Shown: in pieces, positions 1 to 6,210 of the stretch
How positions within the stretch are numbered: the first letter of the stretch is position 1
Layout of the letters: every line of letters starts with the position of its first letter
Origin: Rugosibacter sp.
Lineage (GTDB): Bacteria; Pseudomonadota; Gammaproteobacteria; Burkholderiales; Rhodocyclaceae
Reading direction: 5' to 3'
DNA length: 13,849 nucleotides
Assembly: GCA_030652715.1 (NCBI GenBank)
Contig: JAUSQB010000406.1
Coordinates: 1-13,849, forward strand
Program-made: the position numbers and the translations under genes
The notes under the pieces: generated by a model
What the model saw: the letters and a program-made list of their open reading frames with translations, nothing else
What the model was told of the DNA's origin: nothing
The model's database searches: none

Positions 1-44
1 GACTAATTCAGTAAAATGAAAATACCCAGACCCACAGTCAATAC

Positions 45-815
45 CTAGCCCAAAAAAATAGGCTGCCCGGTCCTTGCGAGTGCACGCACAGTGCCGACAC
101 TATCTAGATAGTTTCTGTAACCCCACTGCACACCCAGTGCATCCTCAAGGGACGAGTACAACAGCCAGTGCTTGCCGAACTCAAAGCCACCGATCATTGC
201 CAGGATCATTCCCGCAACCACGAAACTCATCAGTGCGTCGCGAAAGCCCTGCATGTCCTTGATCGATCGGCTGACGACATAGTAGGGCAAGACAATGTCG
301 ATAAAGAAATAGAACCCATGCCGAAGGGTATTTGTAAACGAGTCCACATTCAGTTGCAAGACCAAATTCAGAATAATATAAGCAGCGAGAAACTTGTCCG
401 TATAATTTGATTTGGCTCCCTCTGCTACTGCATGCTTTCGAAGAATCAAAGAAACCGGCAGCAAAATGGTTAGCGACAGTAGCCGCAAGTAATCGATCGC
501 GAAGAAATACCGGATTCCCCCCAAGCCGGATATTTCGGCTCCGATAGGCGGTACCGTGAATAACAAGAAAAAGTAGAGTCCCACTTTGTTCTGTTCACGT
601 TTCGCCGTGATCAACAGCAAAGCACCCACCAATATCACATAGACCCAGAAACTGTGGGCCAGGAAAGCGATCACCGTTATCGCAAACCACAAATTACGCC
701 GTCGAGCGAAGTCTGCAGGGGCCATCGCCAATGCACAGGCTGGCTGACGCGCAAATGCAAAGACGACAGACGCCAAGACCAGAATGACGACCAGCGCTTT
801 CAAATGCTCAGGCAT
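45..815 (-). CDS. O-antigen polymerase/ligase-like membrane protein, probably truncated by a nonsense codon
   Basis: This is a 256-residue, very hydrophobic protein with about seven predicted membrane segments (near residues 6-22, 42-70, 79-93, 108-124, 142-156, 168-184, 196-212). It resembles the N-terminal half of Wzy/O-antigen ligase-like proteins that accompany exosortases, which would join or polymerise lipid-linked glycans at the periplasmic face of the inner membrane. Such proteins usually exceed 400 residues. The frame stops at TAG (45-47) directly after the motif VRALARTGQPIFLG, and the next 13 codons (VLTVGLGIFILLN) still read as a membrane segment before a second TAG at 3-5. A nonsense-broken gene is therefore likely. 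The ATG at 813-815 lies 39 bp after xrtB, without a clear ribosome binding site. Base composition is visibly more AT-rich than the other eps genes, as is common for polymerase genes exchanged between EPS loci. Family assignment is by resemblance only. Confidence 0.7.
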   Translation of the reverse strand: MPEHLKALVVILVLASVVFAFARQPACALAMAPADFARRRNLWFAITVIAFLAHSFWVYVILVGALLLITAKREQNKVGLYFFLLFTVPPIGAEISGLGGIRYFFAIDYLRLLSLTILLPVSLILRKHAVAEGAKSNYTDKFLAAYIILNLVLQLNVDSFTNTLRHGFYFFIDIVLPYYVVSRSIKDMQGFRDALMSFVVAGMILAMIGGFEFGKHWLLYSSLEDALGVQWGYRNYLDSVGTVRALARTGQPIFLG

Positions 816-854
816 GTTCGAGTCTCGATTCCATGACTGAAGTCCGCCTGCCTG

Positions 855-1733
855 CTAGGGCCGGACAGCCGTTCCCCGGCTTTCTGGCCGGATTAGCTTC
901 GCCAGCACCCAATCCAGCAGGAAGAGAATGATCAGCGCGACAATCATCAACACAATGCCGGCGGCACCGTGAAGAAAACCCTGTCCGGCCTCGTCGCCAA
1001 GATGATAGGTGATCAGTATCAGCGCCATGACGCGAACAATATTGGCAGCAAAGGCGATGGGCAGGATGCTGACCAGCATGAGGGCGTTATGCAGGCGGCT
1101 GGCGCGGGCAGTGATGTACATGAAGACGACTCCCAGCGCGGACAAGCTGAACATGGAATTCAAGCCCGAGCAAGCGTCTGCCACCAGAAGCTGGTACTGG
1201 CCAACGGTGAGCATCACCCCATCGCGCGCTATGGGATAGCCGATGGCGTACAGGGTATTTTCGGCAATGACGGAGACCCATTGTTTCAAGGGACCAGTCA
1301 GGGCATCGACCAGAGGCCCTGGCAGCGGAATCATGAAGACGATATAGGCAAGCGGAAACCAGCCGCCGCGCACGGCGGGCCAACCGCCGAGAATCAGGAT
1401 CGCGCCCAGCAGGATGGGAATCTGCGAACCCAGAGTAAGGATGGAGACATCCAGAATGCGTCCGATGGAGAAAACCAGTAAACCGAAAAAAAAGGACGTC
1501 CATCCGGCCAAGGGCGCCGGGCGGACGGGCGCATCCATAATCGCCCGGCGCTGCTGCCAGAATAGCCAGCCGGCGACGATGAGCACAATCATGCCGTGAG
1601 CCTGCTCGTCAGTCTGCCAGATACCGTTCGCCGCCCACCAGTAGACCGGCAGATACATGGCAGCGAAGCCGGCCAGGGCCACAAGCCACGGCATTCTCGG
1701 TTGCAACGCGGCGAAAAGAAGCTTGAAGGTCAC
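855..1733 (-). CDS. xrtB: Exosortase B (PEP-CTERM protein-sorting transpeptidase)
   Basis: This is a 292-residue multipass inner-membrane protein of the exosortase/archaeosortase family, which cleaves PEP-CTERM tails of exported proteins and transfers them to a surface anchor. The family's catalytic Cys-Arg-His set is visible: Cys188 in ADACSGLNSMF, Arg234 in ANIVRVMAL, and His255 in GFLHGAAG. About eight hydrophobic segments span residues 15-280. There is no fused EpsI domain, so this is the short single-domain form. Position directly after epsD-E-F-G points to the B-type exosortase. The start is GTG (1731-1733), supported by AAGGAG at 1743-1748 with 9-nt spacing; that site overlaps the epsG stop codon, suggesting translational coupling. 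The stop is TAG at 855-857, and the same frame continues without another stop into the downstream polymerase-like gene. Confidence 0.93.
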   Translation of the reverse strand: MTFKLLFAALQPRMPWLVALAGFAAMYLPVYWWAANGIWQTDEQAHGMIVLIVAGWLFWQQRRAIMDAPVRPAPLAGWTSFFFGLLVFSIGRILDVSILTLGSQIPILLGAILILGGWPAVRGGWFPLAYIVFMIPLPGPLVDALTGPLKQWVSVIAENTLYAIGYPIARDGVMLTVGQYQLLVADACSGLNSMFSLSALGVVFMYITARASRLHNALMLVSILPIAFAANIVRVMALILITYHLGDEAGQGFLHGAAGIVLMIVALIILFLLDWVLAKLIRPESRGTAVRP

Positions 1734-1742
1734 AGCCCTGGA

Positions 1743-1748
1743 CTCCTT
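1743..1748 (-). promoter_or_regulatory. Ribosome binding site of xrtB
   Basis: AAGGAG on the minus strand lies 9 nt before the GTG start at 1731-1733 and overlaps the epsG stop codon (TAA, 1747-1749). It supports the GTG start and suggests coupling of exosortase translation to epsG. Confidence 0.75.
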
Positions 1749-2637
1749 AGATGACTGGTTTGGCCGTACGTGGCGGATCGTTCAATACCGATCCAACCAC
1801 GGCTACGCCCGAGTTGGTGAAAGCCTTGACCAGATCGGCAAATCCTGACACCGATGTCTGGTTGTTGCGGGCCACCATCAGCGCACCACTCGCACGCACC
1901 GCGATGGTCTGCACATCTGCATATTCGCTACCGGCCGGCGTATCGATGATAATCACGTCAAACTCGCCAACCAGCTCTTCAAGAAGCTTGGAGAAGATAG
2001 GCCGACCAAGGAGTTCCTGCGGATTGGGCGGTTGCGGACCGGCGACAAGCACCGAGAGATCGATGAACGAGGGTATGCGCCTGATATCGCTTAGCTCGGC
2101 GCGGTTGGAGAGGATGGAGGACAGGCCGGAGCGGTTGTCGAGGTTAAACAGCGCATGCTGCCGTGGATTACGCAGGTCGGCGTCGATCAGGAGTGTGTGC
2201 TCGCCGAGTTGAGAAAACACCACCGCGAGGTTGGCAGCGAGAAAACTGCGGCCATCGCCACGACCGGGGCTCGTTATGGCAAGGGTGCGCCGCTCCGGCT
2301 CGCCGGTAAACCAGCGCAGCATGAGCTGACTGCGCAAAGCGCGCAGGATCTCGACCTGATAACTGAATGGCTGGTAGGCCGCGATCAGTTCGTCAGAAAT
2401 TTCGTTGCCGTGCTCCTTTTTAACCAGATAAGGGTAGTCGTATTGATATGGATGCGCGAGCGCAAGCTGGATATCCTGGCTGCTCAACAGGCCAAGCTGG
2501 ATCGCCGCCTCGCCGAAGCGCAAGCCATGCTCCTTCTGGACGCGCAGAATGCGCTCGGCGTCCGCGAGAGTCAGCTTGCCCGAATCAACCAGGATGGCGC
2601 CGATGGACTGACCGGCATTGAAGGGATTAGTGTCCAT
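1747..2637 (-). CDS. epsG: EpsG-type chain-length determinant tyrosine-kinase-like ATPase
   Basis: This 296-residue cytoplasmic protein is the ATPase partner of the Wzz-like EpsF. Residues 1-70 form a helical N-terminal module like those found at the N-terminus of GspE/PilB ATPases (SIGAILVDSGKL, QLGLLSSQDI). Residues 95-285 form the BY-kinase P-loop domain: a Walker A-like SPGRGDGRS at 123-131, Walker A' LLIDADLR at 149-156, and Walker B VIIIDTP at 228-234. The usual GK(S/T) lysine is arginine here. The C-terminus (DPPRTAKPVI) lacks the tyrosine cluster that BY-kinases autophosphorylate, so kinase activity is doubtful. I chose the ATG at 2635-2637, which overlaps the epsF end by 11 bp. A second in-frame ATG at 2647-2649 exists because of a 12-bp tandem duplication and would add MDRL. 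The frame stays open to 2883, but that stretch is epsF sequence read out of frame. Confidence 0.9.
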   Translation of the reverse strand: MDTNPFNAGQSIGAILVDSGKLTLADAERILRVQKEHGLRFGEAAIQLGLLSSQDIQLALAHPYQYDYPYLVKKEHGNEISDELIAAYQPFSYQVEILRALRSQLMLRWFTGEPERRTLAITSPGRGDGRSFLAANLAVVFSQLGEHTLLIDADLRNPRQHALFNLDNRSGLSSILSNRAELSDIRRIPSFIDLSVLVAGPQPPNPQELLGRPIFSKLLEELVGEFDVIIIDTPAGSEYADVQTIAVRASGALMVARNNQTSVSGFADLVKAFTNSGVAVVGSVLNDPPRTAKPVI

Positions 2638-4072
2638 TAAGCGGTCCATTAAGCGATAGTTTCTTCGACGGGTGGCGTCGTATCCTGCGCACCATGGTGC
2701 CAACGGCATCAAGCCACTCCTTGGGCGAGAACTTCGCCTGCTTCGGCCGCAGTATGCCGAGCACCGGCACACCTTCAGGAACGGCGAGATCCTCAGGCGT
2801 GCGCACGCGGCGATCGAGAAACTCGACGCCGATGGCAAGGCCTGCACCCAAAAGGATGCCGGCCAAAACCGACATCGCCACATTGCGCATCACCTTGGGC
2901 CCGGATGGCGTAATGGGCTGGACTGCCGGACTCAGCACGCGCACGTTGGTCTGGTCGGACTGGCTTTCAAGGGTGTTCTGGCTCATGCGTTGCGTGACGA
3001 TCTCGTAGGTACGCTGGGCACTCTCGACGTCGCGCAGCAGGATGGACAGTTGATCTCGTTCCTCGCGCAGATTCAGTATCTTATTCTTCTGCGCTTCAAT
3101 CAGCGCCGTGATCTCGGCCGCGCGCTGCGCCGAGACGCGGGTCGCGGTCGCCGAACCACCGGAGATGCGCCGCATCTCCTCGGTCAGCCGCTGCTTGAGC
3201 CCGGCGATCTGCGCTTCAAGCTGTACCCGCTGCGGATGATTCTCGCCGACATTGCTGCTGATTTCACCCAGACGGGTCTCGGCACGAGCCAGTTCGCTTT
3301 TGAGGCCCTGGATGACCGGGTTCTGCTGCACATCGGGCGAGAGCTCATTACCGGTATTCCTGTGGCGGCTGACGGTGGCAATATTTTCTGCCTGGGCACC
3401 TGCCAGCTCGCTCATCAAAGCGTTGAGCCGCGCGGTTTCCTGGTCGAGTCGCTCGTCGGTGGCAACAATGCCCTTTTCCTTCTGGTAAGCCGAGAGTCTG
3501 GTCTGAGCCGCCTCAAGGTTCTCGCGCAGGCTCTTGATCCGCTCGTCGAACCAGGCCGCATACTGCCGTGCCGGCTCGACTTTCAGGTCGATGGTCATGT
3601 TGATGTAGGCCTGCGCATAGGCGTTTGCCACTGCCGTCGTGAATTTTGCATCCAGTCCGGAGTACGTAAGGTTGATGATATTGCTGCCACGCGACGGCTT
3701 CACTACTAACCCCCTCTGCAACAGGCTACCCCAGTAGCTTTCGAAAGGCACCTTGCCTTCGGTTTCCTCCCTCCAGCGCTCGACCGCCATCGGTATTTTG
3801 TCCAGATGCAGCAGGCCGACGACCTTGCCGGCCACACGGTCGCTCTGGATGATTTCCGTCTGGGTAGTCATATAACTCGGCGAACCAACCGACGGCATCA
3901 GGACGCCAGCGATCGGATCGGTCTTGATGTCGACCATCAACGCAGTTGAGGCCGTGTATTCCTTGGGTAGCTGGAGGCTGACGATCAGTGTGACCAGTAT
4001 GATTATCAGCGGAGTGATCAGCGCGACACGATAGTGTGCCCGAAGGATATGAATGACTTGCAGGATGCTCAT
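2627..4072 (-). CDS. epsF: EpsF-type chain-length determinant protein (Wzz/PCP family)
   Basis: This 481-residue inner-membrane polysaccharide co-polymerase sets EPS chain length together with EpsG and the polymerase. The N-terminus has a membrane helix at about 15-33 (YRVALITPLIIILVTLIVSL) followed by the Wzz domain. The long periplasmic part, roughly residues 160-370, is rich in heptad-like Glu/Arg/Leu/Gln and should form coiled coils. A proline-rich stretch (SPAVQPITPSGP, about 381-392) precedes the second helix at 397-416, the classic PCP arrangement. The cytoplasmic tail ends in LNGPLNGH, a repeat created by a 12-bp DNA duplication. The ATG at 4070-4072 lies 14 bp after the epsE stop, with only a weak ribosome binding site. 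The stop (TAA, 2627-2629) lies inside the start region of epsG, so the two are probably translationally coupled. Confidence 0.94.
   Translation of the reverse strand: MSILQVIHILRAHYRVALITPLIIILVTLIVSLQLPKEYTASTALMVDIKTDPIAGVLMPSVGSPSYMTTQTEIIQSDRVAGKVVGLLHLDKIPMAVERWREETEGKVPFESYWGSLLQRGLVVKPSRGSNIINLTYSGLDAKFTTAVANAYAQAYINMTIDLKVEPARQYAAWFDERIKSLRENLEAAQTRLSAYQKEKGIVATDERLDQETARLNALMSELAGAQAENIATVSRHRNTGNELSPDVQQNPVIQGLKSELARAETRLGEISSNVGENHPQRVQLEAQIAGLKQRLTEEMRRISGGSATATRVSAQRAAEITALIEAQKNKILNLREERDQLSILLRDVESAQRTYEIVTQRMSQNTLESQSDQTNVRVLSPAVQPITPSGPKVMRNVAMSVLAGILLGAGLAIGVEFLDRRVRTPEDLAVPEGVPVLGILRPKQAKFSPKEWLDAVGTMVRRIRRHPSKKLSLNGPLNGH
2632..2655. repeat. 12-bp tandem duplication at the epsF/epsG junction
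   Basis: GTCCATTAAGCG occurs twice in direct tandem (2632-2643 and 2644-2655). On the minus strand each copy contains one ATG in the epsG frame, giving two candidate starts 12 nt apart. In the epsF frame it encodes the repeated LNGP/LNGH near the C-terminus. It keeps both frames because its length is a multiple of three. Confidence 0.9.
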
Positions 4073-4086
4073 GCTTGCTTGCCCGA

Positions 4087-4893
4087 TTAGAAGAGGCTTT
4101 CGCGGATGTAAAGCACGTCATCGGACAGGACAACTGCGTCCATCTCAGGCTCCTGCTGAACCATCGAGCCATCCTTGCCGCGACGATGCAGGCGCAAGCC
4201 GCGGTCGGTGCCGCGCAGGCTCACGCCGCCGGCCTGGGCAAGCGCGTGCCGTACTGTCATATCCCGTTCCAGCCGGTAGGATCCCGGGCGCTGTACCTCG
4301 CCGTAGATATAGAAAAGCGGCGCACGATGAACGTAAATGATGTCGCCACCCTGGAGCACCATGTCCTGGCTGAAGTCGCCCTTCTGGAACATCGCCGGAA
4401 TGTCGATTTCCTTGCGCATCGGCTTGCCATCACGCACTCCGGTCAGGATCAGGGTATCGGCGCCACCTGCGGCCACGCCACCGGCAATGGCCAGCATGTC
4501 GCTGACCTTGGTGTTGGGGTTTTCGAGGGGAAAGCGGCCCGGACGACCAATCTGGCCGAGTACGGCAACCTGATTGCTGCGAACCTCCACGACCTGGATA
4601 TTGACCTGGGGCTGCACAACAAAGCCACCATCGTGCAGCATCTGGGCAACCTTCTGCTCGGCAGCAAAAATCGAAAGCCCGCCTACCGGTACCGCGCCAA
4701 CAAGCGGGAAAGTGATGGACCCCGACTCCGAGATGCGTGTCTCAATAGCCAGATCAGGATTCTGGAACACACCGATCCGGATATTGTCACCTGCGCCGAG
4801 TACGTATTCGCGCTGGCTGTCGGCAGCTTGCGCACTAATGACGATACCGAAAAGCAGCGCAAAGGCGAGGATTCGCGTGAAGACTGAACTCAT
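4087..4893 (-). CDS. epsE: EpsE-type polysaccharide export protein (Wza/OPX family)
   Basis: This 268-residue exported protein belongs to the outer-membrane polysaccharide export family. A signal peptide (residues 1-23, cleavage at AQA|AD) has no lipobox cysteine, so it is processed by signal peptidase I, unlike the lipoprotein Wza. Residues 27-102 form the Poly_export domain (YVLGAGDNIRIGVFQNPDL). Two SLBB-type ligand-binding modules follow: VAVLGQIGRPGRF from about 109 and FYIYGEVQRPGSY from about 194, each with an AGGV motif downstream. The protein ends in Phe. It should act as the periplasm/outer-membrane conduit, with EpsF on the inner-membrane side and the EpsL barrel as possible outer-membrane partner. 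It lies 65 bp after epsD and 14 bp before epsF. The ATG at 4891-4893 lacks an obvious Shine-Dalgarno sequence. Confidence 0.94.
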   Translation of the reverse strand: MSSVFTRILAFALLFGIVISAQAADSQREYVLGAGDNIRIGVFQNPDLAIETRISESGSITFPLVGAVPVGGLSIFAAEQKVAQMLHDGGFVVQPQVNIQVVEVRSNQVAVLGQIGRPGRFPLENPNTKVSDMLAIAGGVAAGGADTLILTGVRDGKPMRKEIDIPAMFQKGDFSQDMVLQGGDIIYVHRAPLFYIYGEVQRPGSYRLERDMTVRHALAQAGGVSLRGTDRGLRLHRRGKDGSMVQQEPEMDAVVLSDDVLYIRESLF

Positions 4894-4958
4894 GTTTTTA
4901 TCTATTCGAAAAGTGCTGGTTATGCGGGTGGCCGAATCGGCCCAATCGCATGCTGCAG

Positions 4959-5912
4959 TTACTTGAGTCCGGATAACCCCTTGCCCATGTGGGTGGTATC
5001 CGCCTTGGTTTCAGCCGGTACGGCTGGTGCCGGTTTCGGGTCAGCAGCCTTGATTTTTTCGTCGTCGGCCTTGGCTGTGGCGAACTCGCCCATGTATTCG
5101 ATTTTGGCTTTTTCGCGCAACTGTTTCATTTCCTTCTCGGCAGCCTCCATGCGCCGCTGGTTGTTCAGAAACTGTTCAATGAAAGGCGTTGCCGCCTTTT
5201 CATCCATCGACATGCTGCGCGATGCGGTAAGTTGCACCACCATCACACCATCGCGCCCCGGGATAACGCCTATCTGGCCATCCTTCATCTGATGGAACTT
5301 CGGTAGTAATTCCATGGGCAACTCCTCGGCAGCCTTGGTACCGGAGTTAGCGGCGAATGGGATTTTTTCTGTATTCAGCCAGGCAGCGACTTCTGCCAAC
5401 GACTTGACATTACTCATCTGCTGCTGCAGCCGGGGCAGGAAGTCAGATGCAGTGGTCTGAATTGCGAGTTGCTGGAACTGATAGATGCGGCGTTCGCTGA
5501 AAAGCTCGGGGTGCTTGGTGTAAAAATCCCTGACTTCATCAGGGGTTGGTTTAACCAGGCTGGATGCGACTTTGTCGAGATAGGCGCGCGAAAGAATTTC
5601 GCGCCGGGCAGCTTCAATCGCCTGCATTGTCTTGGGATCACGGTCAAGTTTGCTTTCCATCGCCTGTTGCACTAACAACTCCTGGTCGACCAGCTTTTCG
5701 AGGATTTGCTTGCTGGCTGCCTTAGCCTGCTCGGGAGAAATATTGCCGGTGCGCGCAAGCACATTGTTGATCTGATGGACGGAGATTTCTTCCTTATTGA
5801 CCTTGGCAGCGACCTGGGTGGCGGGTTTCTTCTCGTCATCGCTACCGCAACCGGCGAGGGCGGCAACGAGCAAAAGAAGGATCAGGTTATTGCGGCACGG
5901 GAAAGCAAGCAT
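4959..5912 (-). CDS. epsD: EpsD family peptidyl-prolyl cis-trans isomerase lipoprotein
   Basis: This 317-residue predicted lipoprotein of the SurA/PrsA-like EpsD family heads the eps operon. A lipoprotein signal ends at LAGC, with Cys22 as the lipidated residue, followed by GSDD; the Asp residues are not at +2, so an outer-membrane destination is plausible. Residues about 35-130 resemble the SurA N-terminal chaperone segment (VNKEEISVHQINNVLART). The rest forms a parvulin-like domain with RDGVMVVQL near its end. The C-terminal 40 residues are charged and Pro/Ala-rich. The likely role is periplasmic folding of the export proteins. I chose the ATG at 5910-5912 because AAGGAA lies 7 nt upstream. 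An in-frame TTG-ATG pair at 5931-5936 would add eight residues but has no ribosome binding site and pushes the signal peptide inward. Confidence 0.9.
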   Translation of the reverse strand: MLAFPCRNNLILLLLVAALAGCGSDDEKKPATQVAAKVNKEEISVHQINNVLARTGNISPEQAKAASKQILEKLVDQELLVQQAMESKLDRDPKTMQAIEAARREILSRAYLDKVASSLVKPTPDEVRDFYTKHPELFSERRIYQFQQLAIQTTASDFLPRLQQQMSNVKSLAEVAAWLNTEKIPFAANSGTKAAEELPMELLPKFHQMKDGQIGVIPGRDGVMVVQLTASRSMSMDEKAATPFIEQFLNNQRRMEAAEKEMKQLREKAKIEYMGEFATAKADDEKIKAADPKPAPAVPAETKADTTHMGKGLSGLK

Positions 5913-6210
5913 CGAAAATTCCTTGGTATGCATCAATCAATGAATGAAAGGGGTGCCGGACATCTCCACACCTCCGCTACAAGCCGGGCTAAGTTACCAG
6001 CCCATTATTACAACGCGATTACGCAACCGGCACATTCGGGTCACGACAAAGAAAATCAGGCCGTCTTGTCCCTGCTTGCGACGGTACATGGCCCATGATC
6101 ACATGGCAAACGTTGCCCCCGGATAAACCCGCTGTACGAGTTTATCCGGGGTGGCCAGTCAATCGATTTTCAATAAACCGCCAAGGATTGCCTATGGCTT
6201 GCTCAAAACA
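5913..6210. other. Intergenic region upstream of epsD, probable eps operon promoter zone
   Basis: This 298-bp gap lies between the end of the 5'-nucleotidase gene and the start of epsD, both minus strand. It holds the epsD ribosome binding site, a strong inverted repeat (listed separately) and a -10-like AATAAT on the minus strand near 6004-6009 without a convincing -35. The 7-mer ACATGGC occurs twice, at 6086-6092 and 6101-6107, 15 bp apart, which could be a protein-binding direct repeat. I see no gene here. The operon promoter probably lies between 5940 and 6110, but this is inference from position. Confidence 0.4.
6117..6151. terminator. 12-bp-arm inverted repeat, terminator-like
   Basis: A perfect inverted repeat has arms at 6117-6128 (CCCCGGATAAAC) and 6140-6151 with an 11-nt loop. 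It lies 59 bp beyond the stop of the 5'-nucleotidase gene and 205 bp before epsD, which fits a terminator separating the two transcripts. There is no T-tract on either strand after the stem, so it is not a classic intrinsic terminator. It may instead protect an mRNA 3' end or be a regulatory stem-loop. Confidence 0.4.

Noticed and set aside
1..1733. Reassignment of TAG as a sense codon
   Set aside because: epsL ends in TAG exactly after a normal outer-membrane C-terminal Phe, and xrtB ends at a normal length with TAG, so TAG works as stop here.
2638..2883. 82-residue N-terminal extension of epsG
   Set aside because: It is entirely inside epsF coding sequence in another frame and has no family resemblance; EpsG homology begins at MDTNPFNAG.
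3161..3179. 19-bp near-palindrome inside epsF
   Set aside because: It has a 1-nt centre and encodes ordinary EEMRRIS codons; it is short enough to arise by chance in GC-rich coding DNA.
5913..5936. Upstream TTG/ATG starts for epsD
   Set aside because: They lack a ribosome binding site and would put eight extra residues before the lipoprotein signal, whereas the ATG at 5912 has AAGGAA at good spacing.
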